A program made the position numbers and the translations under genes. A stretch of DNA of 64,000 bases from Odiellus spinosus (taxonomy: Eukaryota > Arthropoda > Arachnida > Opiliones > Phalangiidae): the NCBI GenBank assembly GCA_963920705.1, contig OY987240.1, forward strand, positions 2,672,501 through 2,736,500. Direction: 5' to 3'. The notes under the pieces were generated by a model. The model was not told the DNA's origin, did no database searches, and worked only from the letters and a program-made list of their open reading frames with translations. This document shows positions 43,601 through 58,600 of this stretch, piece by piece; position 1 is the first letter of the stretch; every line of letters starts with the position of its first letter.

Positions 43601-46600
43601 TCCCGACTAATTTTGAGAGCTAGTTGGGGTTAGTCCCGACTAACTTTGAGAGCTAATTGGGGTTAGTCCCGACTAATTTTGAGAGCTAGTTGGGGTTAGT
43701 CCCGACTAACTTTGAGAGCTAGTTGGGGATTAGTCTCGACTAACTTTGAGAGGTAGTTGGGGTTAGTCTCGACTAACTTTGAGAGCTAGTTGGGGTTAGT
43801 CTCGACTAACTTTGAGAGCTAGTTGGGGTTAGTCTCGACTAACTTTGAGAGCTAGTTGGGGTTAGTCTCCACTAACTTTAAGAGCTAGTTGGGGTTAGTC
43901 CCGACTAATTTTGAGAGCTAGTTGGGGTTAGTCCCGACTAACTTTGAGAGCTAGTTGGGGTTAGTCCCGACTAACTTTGAGAGCTAGTTGGGGTTAGTCC
44001 CGACTAACTTTGAGAGCTAGTTGGGGTTAGTCTCCACTAACTTTGAGAGCTAGTTGGGGTTAGTCCCGACTAATTTTGAGAGCTAGTTGGGGTTAGTCCC
44101 GACTAACTTTGAGAGCTAGTTGGGGTTAGTCCCGACTAACTTTGAGAGCTAGTTGGGGTTAGTCCCGACTAACTTTGAGAGCTAGTTGGGGTTATTCCCG
44201 ACTAACTTTGAGAGCTAGTTGGGGTTAGTCCCGACTAACTTTGAGAGCTAGTTGGGGTTAGTCCCGACTAACTTTGAGAGCTAGTTGGGGCTAGTCTCGA
44301 CTAAATTTGAGAGCTAGTTGGGGTTAGTCTCGACTAACTTTGAGAGCTAGTTGGGGTTAGTCTCGACTAACTTTGAGAGCTAGTTGGGGTTAGTCTCGAC
44401 TAACTTTGAGAGCTAGTTGGGGTTAGTCTCGACTAACTTTGAGAGCTAGTTGGGGTTAGTCTCCACTAACTTTGAGAGCTAGTTGGGGTTAGTCTCGACT
44501 AATTTTGAGAGCTAGTTGGGGTTAGTCCCGACTAACTTTGAGAGCTAGTTGGGGTTAGTCCCGACTAACTTTGAGAGCTAGTTGGGGTTAGTCCCGACTA
44601 ACTTTGAGAGCTAGTTGGGGTTAGTCCCAACTAACTTTGAGAGCTAGTTGGGGTTAGTCTCGACTAACTTTGAGAGCTAGTTGGGGCTAGTCTCGACTAA
44701 CTTTGAGAGCTAGTTGGGGTTAGTCTCGACTAACTTTGAGAGCTAGTTGGGGTTAGTCTCGACTAACTTTGAGAGCTAGTTGGGGTTAGTCTCGACTAAC
44801 TTTGAGAGCTAGTTGGGGTTAGTCTCCACTAACTTTGAGAGCTAATTGGGGTTAGTCCCGACTAATTTTGAGAGCTAGTTGGGGTTAGTCCCGACTAACT
44901 TTGAGAGCTAGTTGGGGATTAGTCTCGACTAACTTTGAGAGCTAGTTGGGGTTAGTCTCGACTAACTTTGAGAGCTAGTTGGGGTTAGTCTCGACTAACT
45001 TTGAGAGCTAGTTGGGGTTAGTCTCGACTAACTTTGAGAGCTAGTTGGGGTTAGTCTCCACTAACTTTAAGAGCTAGTTGGGGTTAGTCCCGACTAATTT
45101 TGAGAGCTAGTTGGGGTTAGTCCCGACTAACTTTGAGAGCTAGTTGGGGTTAGTCCCGACTAACTTTGAGAGCTAGTTGGGGTTAGTCCCGACTAACTTT
45201 GAGAGCTAGTTGGGGTTAGTCTCCACTAACTTTGAGAGCTAGTTGGGGTTAGTCCCGACTAATTTTGAGAGCTAGTTGGGGTTAGTCCCGACTAACTTTG
45301 AGAGCTAGTTGGGGTTAGTCCCGACTAACTTTGAGAGCTAGTTGGGGTTAGTCCCGACTAACTTTGAGAGCTAGTTGGGGTTATTCCCGACTAACTTTGA
45401 GAGCTAGTTGGGGTTAGTCCCGACTAACTTTGAGAGCTAGTTGGGGTTAGTCCCGACTAACTTTGAGAGCTAGTTGGGGCTAGTCTCGACTAAATTTGAG
45501 AGCTAGTTGGGGTTAGTCTCGACTAACTTTGAGAGCTAGTTGGGGTTAGTCTCGACTAACTTTGAGAGCTAGTTGGGGTTAGTCTCGACTAACTTTGAGA
45601 GCTAGTTGGGGTTAGTCTCGACTAACTTTGAGAGCTAGTTGGGGTTAGTCTCCACTAACTTTGAGAGCTAGTTGGGGTTAGTCTCGACTAATTTTGAGAG
45701 CTAGTTGGGGTTAGTCCCGACTAACTTTGAGAGCTAGTTGGGGTTAGTCCCGACTAACTTTGAGAGCTAGTTGGGGTTAGTCCCGACTAACTTTGAGAGC
45801 TAGTTGGGGTTAGTCCCAACTAACTTTGAGAGCTAGTTGGGGTTAGTCTCGACTAACTTTGAGAGCTAGTTGGGGCTAGTCTCGACTAACTTTGAGAGCT
45901 AGTTGGGGTTAGTCTCGACTAACTTTGAGAGCTAGTTGGGGTTAGTCTCGACTAACTTTGAGAGCTAGTTGGGGTTAGTCTCGACTAACTTTGAGAGCTA
46001 GTTGGGGTTAGTCTCCACTAACTTTGAGAGCTAATTGGGGTTAGTCCCGACTAATTTTGAGAGCTAGTTGGGGTTAGTCCCGACTAACTTTGAGAGCTAG
46101 TTGGGGATTAGTCTCTACTAACTTTGAGAGGTAGTTGGGGTTAGTCTCGACTAACTTTGAGAGCTAGTTTGGGTTAGTCCCGACTAACTTTGAGAGCTAG
46201 TTGGGGTTAGTCCCGACTAACTTTGAGAGCTAGTTGGGGTTAGTCCCGACTAACTTTGAGAGCTAGTTGGGGTTAGTCCCGACTAACTTTGAGAGCTAGT
46301 TGGGGTTAGTCCCGACTAACTTTGAGAGCTAGTTGGGGTTAGTCCCGACTAACTTTGAGAGCTAGTTGGGGTTAGTCTCCACTAACTTTGAGAGCTAGTT
46401 GGGGTTAGTCTCGACTAACTTTGAGAGCTAGTTGGGTCTAGTCTCGACTAAATTTGAGAGCTAGTTGGGGTTAGTCTCGACTAACTTTGAGAGCTAGTTG
46501 GGGTTAGTCTCGACTAACTTTGAGAGCTAGTTGGGGTTAGTCTCGACTAACTTTGAGAGCTAGTTGGGGTTAGTCTCGACTAACTTTGAGAGCTAGTTGG

Positions 46601-49600
46601 GGTTAGTCTCCACTAACTTTGAAAGCTAATTGGGGTTAGTCCCGACTAATTTTGAGAGCTAGTTGGGGTTAGTCCCGACTAACTTTGAGAGCTAGTTGGG
46701 GTTAGTCTCCACTAACTTTGAGAGCTAGTTGGGGTTAGTCCCGACTAATTTTGAGAGCTAGTTGGGGTTAGTCCCGACTAACTTTGAGAGCTTGTTGGGG
46801 TTAGTCCCGACTAACTTTGAGAGCTAGTTGGGGTTAGTCCCGACTAACTTTGAGAGCTAGTTGGGGTTAGTCCCGACTAACTTTGAGAGCTAGTTGGGGT
46901 TAGTCCCGACTAACTTTGAGAGCTAGTTGGGGTTAGTCCCGACTAACTTTGAGAGCTAGTTGGGGTTAGTCCCAACTAACTTTGAGAGCTAGTTGGGGTT
47001 AGTCTCGACTAACTTTGAGAGCTAGTTGGGGCTAGTCTCGACTAACTTTGAGAGCTAGTTGGGGTTAGTCTCGACTAACTTTGAGAGCTAGTTGGGGTTA
47101 GTCTCGACTAACTTTGAGAGCTAGTTGGGGTTAGTCTCGACTAACTTTGAGAGCTAGTTGGGGTTAGTCTCCACTAACTTTGAAAGCTAATTGGGGTTAG
47201 TCCCGACTAATTTTGAGAGCTAGTTGGGGTTAGTCCCGACTAACTTTGAGAGCTAGTTGGGGATTAGTCTCGACTAACTTTGAGAGGTAGTTGGGGTTAG
47301 TCTCGACTAACTTTGAGAGCTAGTTTGGGTTAGTCCCGACTAACTTTGAGAGCTAGTTGGGGTTAGTCCCGACTAACTTTGAGAGCTAGTTGGGGTTAGT
47401 CCCGACTAACTTTGAGAGCTAGTTGGGGTTAGTCCCGACTAACTTTGAGAGCTAGTTGGGGTTAGTCCCGACTAACTTTGAGAGCTAGTTGGGGTTAGTC
47501 TCGACTAACTTTGAGAGCTAGTTGGGGCTAGTCTCGACTAAATTTGAGAGCTAGTTGGGGTTAGTCTCGACTAACTTTGAGAGCTAGTTGGGGTTAGTCC
47601 CGACTAATTTTGAGAGCTAGTTGGGGTTAGTCCCGACTAACTTTGAGAGCTAGTTGGGGTTAGTCCCGACTAACTTTGAGAGCTAGTTGGGGTTAGTCCC
47701 GACTAACTTTGAGAGCTAGTTGGGGTTAGTCCCAACTAACTTTGAGAGCTAGTTGGGGTTAGTCTCGACTAACTTTGAGAGCTAGTTGGGGCTAGTCTCG
47801 ACTAACTTTGAGAGCTAGTTGGGGTTAGTCTCGACTAACTTTGAGAGCTAGTTGGGGTTAGTCTCGACTAACTTTGAGAGCTAGTTGGGGTTAGTCTCGA
47901 CTAACTTTGAGAGCTAGTTGGGGTTAGTCTCCACTAACTTTGAGAGCTAATTGGGGTTAGTCCCGACTAATTTTGAGAGCTAGTTGGGGTTAGTCCCGAC
48001 TAACTTTGAGAGCTAGTTGGGGATTAGTCTCGACTAACTTTGAGAGGTAGTTGGGGTTAGTCTCGACTAACTTTGAGAGCTAGTTTGGGTTAGTCCCGAC
48101 TAACTTTGAGAGCTAGTTGGGGTTAGTCCCGACTAACTTTGAGAGCTAGTTGGGGTTAGTCTCGACTAACTTTGAGAGCTAGTTGGGGCTAGTCTCGACT
48201 AAATTTGAGAGCTAGTTGGGGTTAGTCTCGACTAACTTTGAGAGCTAGTTGGGGTTAGTCTCGACTAACTTTGAGAGCTAGTTGGGGTTAGTCTCGACTA
48301 ACTTTGAGAGCTAGTTGGGGTTAGTCTCGACTAACTTTGAGAGCTAGTTGGGGTTAGTCTCCACTAACTTTGAGAGCTAGTTGGGGTTAGTCCCGACTAA
48401 TTTTGAGAGCTAGTTGGGGTTAGTCCCGCCTAACTTTGAGAGCTAGTTGGGGTTAGTCCCGACTAACTTTGAGAGCTAGTTGGGGTTAGTCCCGACTAAC
48501 TTTGAGAGCTAGTTGGGGTTAGTCCTGACTAACTTTGAGAGCTAGTTGGGGTTAGTCTCCACTAACTTTGAGAGCTAGTTGGGGTTAGTCCCGACTAATT
48601 TTGAGAGCTAGTTGGGGTTAGTCCCGACTAACTTTGAGAGCTAGTTGGGGTTAGTCCCGACTAACTTTGAGAGCTAGTTGGGGTTAGTCTCGACTAACTT
48701 TGAGAGCTAGTTGGGGTTAGTCTCCACTAACTTTGAGAGCTAGTTGGGGTTAGTCCCGACTAACTTTGAGAGCTAGTTGGGGCTAGTCTCGACTAAATTT
48801 GAGAGCTAGTTGGGGTTAGTCTCGACTAACTTTGAGAGCTAGTTGGGGTTAGTCTCGACTAACTTTGAGAGCTAGTTGGGGTTAGTCTCGACTAACTTTG
48901 AGAGCTAGTTGGGGTTAGTCTCGACTAACTTTGAGAGCTAGTTGGGGTTAGTCTCCACTAACTTTGAGAGCTAGTTGGGGTTAGTCCCGACTAATTTTGA
49001 GAGCTAGTTGGGGTTAGTCCCGACTAACTTTGAGAGCTAGTTGGGGTTAGTCCCGACTAACTTTGAGAGCTAGTTGGGGTTAGTCCCGACTAACTTTGAG
49101 AGCTAGTTGGGGTTAGTCCCAACTAACTTTGAGAGCTAGTTGGGGTTAGTCTCGACTAACTTTGAGAGCTAGTTGGGGCTAGTCTCGACTAACTTTGAGA
49201 GCTAGTTGGGGTTAGTCTCGACTAACTTTGAGAGCTAGTTGGGGTTAGTCTCGACTAACTTTGAGAGCTAGTTGGGGTTAGTCTCGACTAACTTTGAGAG
49301 CTAGTTGGGGTTAGTCTCCACTAACTTTGAGAGCTAATTGGGGTTAGTCCCGACTAATTTTGAGAGCTAGTTGGGGTTAGTCCCGACTAACTTTGAGAGC
49401 TAGTTGGGGATTAGTCTCGACTAACTTTGAGAGGTAGTTGGGGTTAGTCTCGACTAACTTTGAGAGCTAGTTTGGGTTAGTCCCGACTAACTTTGAGAGC
49501 TAGTTGGGGTTAGTCTCGACTAACTTTGAGAGCTAGTTGGGGCTAGTCTCGACTAAATTTGAGAGCTAGTTGGGGTTAGTCTCGACTAACTTTGAGAGCT

Positions 49601-52600
49601 AGTTGGGGTTAGTCTCGACTAACTTTGAGAGCTAGTTGGGGTTAGTCTCGACTAACTTTGAGAGCTAGTTGGGGTTAGTCTCGACTAACTTTGAGAGCTA
49701 GTTGGGGTTAGTCTCCACTAACTTTGAGAGCTAGTTGGGGTTAGTCCCGACTAATTTTGAGAGCTAGTTGGGGTTAGTCCCGCCTAACTTTGAGAGCTAG
49801 TTGGGGTTAGTCCCGACTAACTTTGAGAGCTAGTTGGGGTTAGTCCCGACTAACTTTGAGAGCTAGTTGGGGTTAGTCCTGACTAACTTTGAGAGCTAGT
49901 TGGGGTTAGTCTCCACTAACTTTGAGAGCTAGTTGGGGTTAGTCCCGACTAATTTTGAGAGCTAGTTGGGGTTAGTCCCGACTAACTTTGAGAGCTAGTT
50001 GGGGTTAGTCCCGACTAACTTTGAGAGCTAGTTGGGGTTAGTCCCGACTAACTTTGAGAGCTAGTTGGGGTTAGTCCCGACTAACTTTGAGAGCTAGTTG
50101 GGGTTAGTCCCGACTAACTTTGAGAGCTAGTTGGGTTAGTCCCGACTAACTTTGAGAGCTAGTTGGGGTTAGTCCCGACTAACTTTGAGAGCTAGTTGGG
50201 GTTAGTCCCGACTAACTTTGAGAGCTTGTTGGGGTTAGTCCCGACTTACTTTGAGAGCTAGTTGGGGTTAGTCCCGACTTACTTTGAGAGCTAGTTGGGG
50301 TTAGTCCCGACTAACTTTGAGAGCTAGTTGGGGTTAGTCCCGACTAACTTTGAGAGCTAGTTGGGGATTAGTCCCGACTAAGTTTGAGAGCTAGTTGCGG
50401 TTAATCTGACTAACTTTGAGAGCTAGTTGGGGTTAGTCTCGACTAACTTTGAGAGCTAGTTGGGGTTAGTCCCGACTAACTTTGAGAGCTAGTTGGGGTT
50501 AGTCCCGACTAAATTTGAGAGCTAGTTGGGGTTAGTCCCGACTAACTTTGAGAGCTAGTTGGGGTTAGTCTCCACTAACTTTGAGAGCTAGTTGCGTTTA
50601 GTCCCGACTAATTTTGAGAGCTAGTTGGGGTTAGTCCCGACTAACTTTGAGAGCTAGTTGGGGTTAATCTCGACTAACTTTGAGAGCTAGTTGGGGTTAG
50701 TCTCGACTAACTTTGAGATCTAGTTGGGGCTAGTCTCGACTAACTTTGAGAGCTAGTTGGGGTTAGTCTCGACTAACTTTGTGAGCTAGTTGGGGTTAGT
50801 CTCGACTAACTTTGAGAGCTAGTTGGGGTTAGTCTCGACTAACTTTGAGAGCTAGTTGGGGTTAGTCTCCACTAACTTTGAGAGCTAATTGGGGTTAGTC
50901 CCGACTAATTTTGAAAGCTAGTTGGGGTTAGTCCCGACTAACTTTGAGAGCTAGCTAGGGATTAGTCTCGACTAACTTTGAGAGGTAGTTGGGGTTAGTC
51001 TCGACTAACTTTGAGAGCTAGTTTGGGTTAGTCCCGACTAACTTTGAGAGCTAGTTGGGGTTAGTCCCGACTAACTTTGAGAGCTAGTTGGGGTTAGTCT
51101 CGACTAACTTTGAGAGCTAGTTGGGGCTAGTCTCGACTAAATTTGAGAGCTAGTTGGGGTTAGTCTCGAATAACTTTGAGAGCTAGTTGGGGTTAGTCTC
51201 GACTAACTTTGAGAGCTAGTTGGGGTTAGTCTCGACTAACTTTGAGAGCTAGTTGGGGTTAGTCCCGACTAACTTTGAGAGCTAGTTGGGGTTAGTCCCG
51301 ACTAAATTTGAGAGCTAGTTGGGGTTAGTCCCGACTAATTTTGAGAGCTAGTTGGGGTTAGTCTCGAATAACTTTGAGAGCTAGTTGGGGTTAGTCTCGA
51401 CTAACTTTGAGAGCTAGTTGGGGTTAGTCTCGACTAACTTTGAGAGCTAGTTGGGGTTAGTCCCGACTAACTTTGAGAGCTAGTTGGGGTTAGTCCCGAC
51501 TAAATTTGAGAGCTAGTTGGGGTTAGTCCCGACTAATTTTGAGAGCTAGTTGGGGTTAGTCCCGACTAACTTTGAGAGCTAGTTGGGGTTAATCTCGACT
51601 AACTTTGAGAGCTAGTTGGGGTTAGTCCGGACTAACTTTTAGAGCTAGTTGGGGTTAGTCCCGACTAACTTTGAGAGCTAGTTGTGGATTAGTCTCGACT
51701 AACTTTGAGAGGTAGTTGGGGTTAGTCTCGACTAACTTTGAGAGCTAGTTTGGGTTAGTCCCGACTAACTTTGAGAGCTAGTTGGGGTTAGTCCCGACTA
51801 ACTTTGAGAGCTAGTTGGGGTTAGTCTCGACTAACTTTGAGAGCTAGTTGGGGCTAGTCTCGACTAAATTTGAGAGCTAGTTGGGGTTAGTCTCGACTAA
51901 CTTTGAGAGCTAGTTGGGGTTAGTCTCGACTAACTTTGAGAGCTAGTTGGGGTTAGTCTCGACTAACTTTGAGAGCTAGTTGGGGTTAGTCTCCACAACC
52001 TTTGAGAGCTAGTTGGGGTTAGTCCCGACTAATTTTGAGAGCTAGTTGGGGTTAGTCCCGACTAATTTTGAGAGCTAGTTGGGGTTAGTCCCAACTAACT
52101 TTGAGAGCTAGTTGGGGTTAATCTCGACGAACTTTGAGAGCTAGTTGGGGTTAGTCCCGACTAACTTTGAGAGCTAGTTGGGGTTAGTCCCAACTAACTT
52201 TGAGAGCTAGTTGGGGTTAATCTCGACTAACTTTGAGAGCTAGTTGGGGTTAGTCTCGACTAACTTTGAGAGCTAGTGGGGGTTAGTCTCGACTAACTTT
52301 GAGAGCTAGTTGGGGCTAGTCTCGACTAACTTTGAGAGCTAGTTGGGGTTAGTCTCGACTAACTTTGAGAGCTAGTTGGGGTTAGTCTCGACTAACTTTG
52401 AGAGCTAGTTGGGGTTAGTCTCGACTAACTTTGAGAGCTAGTTGGGGTTAGTCTCCACTAACTTTGAGAGCTAATTGGGGTTAGTCCCGACTAATTTTGA
52501 GAGCTAGTTGGGGTTAGTCCCGACTAACTTTGAGAGCTAGTTGGGGATTAGTCTCGACTAACTTTGAGAGGTAGTTGGGGTTAGTCTCGACTAACTTTGA

Positions 52601-55600
52601 GAGCTAGTTTGGGTTAGTCCCGACTAACTTTGAGAGCTAGTTGGGGTTAGTCCCGACTAACTTTGAGAGCTAGTTGGGGTTAGTCTCGACTAACTTTGAG
52701 AGCTAGTTGGGGCTAGTCTCGACTAAATTTGAGAGCTAGTTGGGGTTAGTCTCGACTACCTTTGAGAGCTAGTTGGGGTTAGTCTCGACTAACTTTGAGA
52801 GCTAGTTGGGGTTAGTCCCGACTAATTTTGAGAGCTAGTTGGGGTTGGTCCCGACTAACTTTGAGAGCTAATTGGGGTTAGTCCCGACTAACTTTGACAG
52901 CTAGTTGGGGTTAGCCCCGACTAACTTTGAGAGCTAGTTGGGGTTAGTCCCGACTAACTTTGAGAGCTAGTTGGGGTTAGTCCCGACTAACTTTGAGAGC
53001 TAGTTGGGGTTAGTCCCGACTAACTTTGAGAGCTAGTTGGGGTTAGTCCCGACTAACTTTGAGAGCTAGTTGGGGTTAGTCCCGACTAACTTTGAGAGCT
53101 AGTTGGGGTTAGTCTCGACTAACTTTGAGAGCTAGTTGGGGCTAGTCTCGACTAAATTTGAGAGCTAGTTGGGGTTAGTCTCGACTAACTTTGAGAGCTA
53201 GTTGGGGTTAGTCTCGACTAACTTTGAGAGCTAGTTGGGGTTAGTCTCGACTAACTTTGAGAGCTAGTTGGGGTTAGTCTCGACTAACTTTGAGAGCTAG
53301 TTGGGGTTAGTCTCCACTAACTTTGAGAGCTAGTTGGGGTTAGTCCCGACTAATTTTGAGAGCTAGTTGGGGTTAGTCCCGACTAACTTTGAGAGCTAGT
53401 TGGGGTTAGTCCCGACTAACTTTGAGAGCTAGTTGGGGTTAGTCCCGACTAACTTTGAGAGCTAGTTGGGGTTAGTCTCGACTAACTTTGAGAGCTAGTT
53501 GGGGCTAGTCTCGACTAAATTTGAGAGCTAGTTGGGGTTAGTCTCGACTAACTTTGAGAGCTAGTTGGGGTTAGTCTCGACTAACTTTGAGAGCTAGTTG
53601 GGGTTAGTCTCGACTAACTTTGAGAGCTAGTTGGGGTTAGTCTCGACTAACTTTGAGAGCTAGTTGGGGTTAGTCCCGACTAACTTTGAGAGCTAGTTGG
53701 GGTTAGTCCTGACTAAATTTGAGAGCTAGTTGGGGTTAGTCCCGACTAACTTTGAGAGCTAGTTGGGGTTAGTCTCCACTAACTTTGAGAGCTAGTTGGG
53801 GTTAGTCCCGACTAATTTTGAGAGCTAGTTGGGGTTAGTCCCAACTAACTTTGAGAGCTAGTTGGGGTTAATCTCGACTAACTTTGAGAGCTAGTTGGGG
53901 TTAGTCCCGACTAACTTTGAGAGCTAGTTGGGGTTAGTCCCGACTAACTTTGAGAGCTAGTTGGGGTTAATCTCGACTAACTTTGAGAGCTAGTTGGGGT
54001 TAGTCTCGACTAACTTTGAGAGCTAATTGGGGTTAGTCTCGACTAACTTTGAGAGCTAGTTGGGGTTAGTCTCGACTAACTTTGAGAGCTAGTTGGGGTT
54101 AGTCTCGACTAACTTTGAGAGCTAGTTGGGGTTAGTCTCCACTAACTTTGAGAGCTAATTGGGGTTAGTCCCGACTAATTTTGAGAGCTAGTTGGGGTTA
54201 GTCCCGACTAACTTTGAGAGCAAGTTGGGGTTAGTCTCGACTAACTTTGAGAGCTAGTTGGGTTTAGTCCCGACTAACTTTGAGAGCTAGTTGGGGTTAG
54301 TCTCGACTAAATTTGAGAGCTAGTTGGGGCTAGTCTCGACTAAATTTGAGAGCTAGTTGGGGTTAGTCTCGACTAACTTTGAGAGCTAGTTGGGGTTAGT
54401 CTCGACTAACTTTGAGAGCTAGTTGGGGTAAGTCTCGACTAACTTTGAGAGCTAGTTGGGTTAGTCTCGATTAACTTTGAGAGCTAGTTGGGGTTAGTCT
54501 CGACTAACTTTGAGAGCTAGTTGGGGTTAGTCCCGACTAACTTTGAGAGCTAGTTGGGGTTAGTCCCGACTAAATTTGAGAGCTAGTTGGGGTTAGTCTC
54601 GACTAACTTTGAGAGCTAGTATGGGCTAGTCTCGACTAACTTTGAGAGCTAGTTGGGGTTAGTCTCGACTAACTATGAGAGCTAGTTGGGGTTAGTCTTG
54701 ACTAACTTTGAGAGCTAGTTGGGGTTAGTCTCGACTAACTTTGAGAGCTAGTTGGGGCTAGTCTCCACTAACTTTGAGAGCTAATTGGGGTTAGTCCCGA
54801 CTAATTTTGAGAGCTAGTTGGGGTTAGTCCCGACTAACTTTGAGAGCTAGTTGGGGATTAGTCTCGACTAACTTTGAGAGGTAGTTGGGGTTAGTCTCGA
54901 CTAACTTTGAGAGCTAGTTGGGGTTAGTCTCGACTAACTTTGAGAGCTAGTTGGGGTTAGTCTCGACTAACTTTGAGAGCTAGTTGGGGTTAGTCTCCAC
55001 TAACTTTAAGAGCTTGTTGGGGTTAGTCCCGACTAATTTTGAGAGCTAGTTGGGGTTAGTCCCGACTAACTTTGAGAGCTAGTTGGGGTTAGTCCCGACT
55101 AACTTTGAGAGCTAGTTGGGGTTAGTCCCGACTAACTTTGAGAGCTAGTTGGGGTTAGTCCCGACTAACTTTGAGAGCTAGTTGGGGTTAGTCTCCACTA
55201 ACTTTGAGAGCTATTTGGGGTTAGTCCCGACTAATTTTGAGAGCTAGTTGGGGTTAGTCCCGACTAACTTTGAGAGCTAGTTGGGGTTAGTCCCGACTAA
55301 CTTTGAGAGCTAGTTGGGGTTAGTCCCGACTAACTTTGAGAGCTAGTTGGGGTTAGTCCCGACTAACTTTGAGAGCTAGTTGGGGTTAGTCCCGACTAAC
55401 TTTGAGAGCTAGTTGGGGTTAGTCCCGACTAACTTTGAGAGCTAGTTGGGGTTAGTCTCGACTAACTTTGAGAGGTAGTTGGGGCTAGTCTCGACTAAAT
55501 TTGAGAGCTAGTTGGGGTTAGTCTCGACTAACTTTGAGAGCTAGTTGGGGTTAGTCTCGACTAACTTTGAGAGCTAGTTGGGGTTAGTCTCGACTAACTT

Positions 55601-58600
55601 TGAGAGCTAGTTGGGGTTAGTCTCGACTAACTTTGAGAGCTAGTTGGGGTTAGTCTCCACTAACTTTGAGAGCTAGTTGGGGTTAGTCCCGACTAATTTT
55701 GAGAGCTAGTTGGGGTTAGTCCCGACTAACTTTGAGAACTAGTTGGGGTTAGTCCCGACTAACTTTGAGAGCTAGTTGGGGTTAGTCCCGACTAACTTTG
55801 AGAGCTAGTTGGGGTTAGTCCCAACTAACTTTGAGAGCTAGTTGGGGTTAGTCTCGACTAACTTTGAGAGCTAGTTGGGGCTAGTCTCGACTAACTTTGA
55901 GAGCTAGTTGGGGTTAGTCTCGACTAACTTTGAGAGCTAGTTGGGGTTAGTCTCGACTAACTTTGAGAGCTAGTTGGGGTTAGTCTCGACTAACATTGAG
56001 AGCTAGTTGGGGTTAGTCTCCACTAACTTTGAGAGCTAATTGGGGTTAGTCCCGACTAATTTTGAGAGCTAGTTGGGGTTAGTCCCGACTAACTTTGAGA
56101 GCTAGTTGGGGATTAGTCTCGACTAACTTTGAGAGGTAGTTGGGGTTAGTCTCGACTAACTTTGAGAGCTAGTTTGGGTTAGTCCCGACTAACTTTGAGA
56201 GCTAGTTGGGGTTAGTCCCGACTAACTTTGAGAGCTAGTTGGGGTTAGTCCCGACTAACTTTGAGAGCTAGTTGGGGTTAGTCCCGACTAACTTTGAGAG
56301 CTAGTTGGGGTTAGTCCCGACTAACTTTGAGAGCTAGTTGGGGTTAGTCCCGACTAACTTTGAGAGCTAGTTGGGGTTAGTCTCCACTAACTTTGAGAGC
56401 TAGTTGGGGTTAGTCCCGACTAATTTTGAGAGCTAGTTGGGGTTAGTCCCGACTAACTTTGAGAGCTAGTTGGGGTTAGTCCCGACTAACTTTGAGAGCT
56501 AGTTGGGGTTAGTCCCGACTAACTTTGAGAGCTAGTTGGGGTTAGTCCCGACTAACTTTGAGAGCTAGTTGGGGTTAGTCCCGACTAACTTTGAGAGCTA
56601 GTGGGGTTAGTCCCGACTAACTTTGAGAGCTAGTTGGGGTTAGTCTCGACTAACTTTGAGAGCTAGTTGGGGCTAGTCTCGACTAAATTTGAGAGCTAGT
56701 TTGGGTTAGTCCCGACTAACTTTGAGAGCTAGTTGGGGTTAGTCCCGACTAACTTTGAGAGCTAGTTGGGGTTAGTCTCGACTAACTTTGAGAGCTAGTT
56801 GGGGCTAGTCTCGACTAAATTTGAGAGCTAGTTGGGGTTAGTCTCGACTAACTTTGAGAGCTAGTTTGGGTTAGTCTCGACTAACTTTGAGAGCTAGTTA
56901 AGGTTAGTCTCGACTAACTTTGAGAGCTAGTTGGGGTTAGTCTCCACTAACTTTAAGAGCTAGTTGGGGTTAGTCCCGACTAATTTTGAGAGCTAGTTGG
57001 GGTTAGTCCCGACTAACTTTGAGAGCTAGTTGGGGTTAGTCCCGACTAACTTTGAGAGCTAGTTGGGGTTAGTCCCGACTAACTTTGAGAGCTAGTTGGG
57101 GTTAGTCCCGACTAACTTTGAGAGCTAGTTGGGGTTAGTCTCCACTAACTTTGAGAGCTAGTTGGGGTTAGTCCCGACTAATTTTGAGAGCTAGTTGGGG
57201 TTAGTCCCGACTAACTTTGAGAGCTAGTGGGGGTTAGTCCCGACTAACTTTGAGAGCTAGTTGGGGTTAGTCCCGACTAACTTTGAGAGCTAGTTGGGGT
57301 TAGTCCCGACTAACTTTGAGAGCTAGTTGGGGTTAGTCCCGACTAACTTTGAGAGCTAGTTGGGGTTAGTCCCGACTAACTTTGAGAGCTAGTTGGGGTT
57401 AGTCTCGACTAACTTTGAGAGCTAGTTGGGGCTAGTCTCGACTAAATTTGAGAGCTAGTTGGGGTTAGTCTCGACTAACTTTGAGAGCTAGTTGGGGTTA
57501 GTCTCGACTAACTTTGAGAGCTAGTTGGGGTTAGTCTCGACTAACTTTGAGAGCTAGTTGGGGTTAGTCTCGACTAACTTTGAGAGCTAGTTGGGGTTAG
57601 TCTCCACTAACTTTGAGACCTAGTTGGGGTTAGACCCGACTAATTTTGAGAGCTAGTTGGGGTTAGTCCCGACTAACTTTGAGAGCTAGTTGGGGTTAGT
57701 CCCGACTAACTTTGAGAGCTAGTTGGGGTTAGTCCCGACTAACTTTGAGAGCTAGTTGGGGCTAGTCTCGACTAACTTTGAGAGCTAGTTGGGGTTAGTC
57801 TCGACTAACTTTGAGAGCTAGTTGGGGTTAGTCTCGACTAACTTTCAGAGCTAGTTGGGGTTAGTCTCGACTAACTTTGAGAGCTAGTTGGGGTTAGTCT
57901 CCACTAACTTTGAGAGCTAATTGGGGTTAGTCCCGACTAATTTTGAGAGCTAGTTGGGGTTAGTCCCGACTAACTTTGAGAGCTAGTTGGGGATTAGTCT
58001 CGACTAACTTTGAGAGGTAGTTGGGGTTAGTCTCGACTAACTTTGAGAGCTAGTTTGGGTTAGTCCCGACTAACTTTGAGAGCTAGTTGGGGTTAGTCCC
58101 GACTAATTTTGAGAGCTAGTTGGGGTTAGTCCCGACTAACTTTGAGAGCTAGTTGGGGTTAGTCCCGACTAACTTTGAGAGCTAGTTGGGGTTAGTCCCG
58201 ACTAACTTTGAGAGCTAGTTGGGGTTAGTCCCGACTAACTTTGAGAGCTAGTTGGGGTTAGTCTCCACTAACTTTGAGAGCTAGTTGGGGTTAGTCTCCA
58301 CTAACTTTGAGAGCTAATTGGGGTTAGTCCCGACTAATTTTGAGAGCTAGTTGGGGTTAGTCCCGACTAACTTTGAGAGCTAGTTGGGGATTAGTCTCGA
58401 CTAACTTTGAGAGGTAGTTGGGGTTAGTCTCGACTAACTTTGAGAGTTAGTTTGGGTTAGTCCCGACTAACTTTGAGAGCTAGTTGGGGTTAGTCCCGAC
58501 TAATTTTGAGAGCTAGTTGGGGTTAGTCCCGACTAACTTTGAGAGCTAGTTGGGGCTAGTCCCGACTAACTTTGAGAGCTAGTTGGGGTTAGTCCCGACT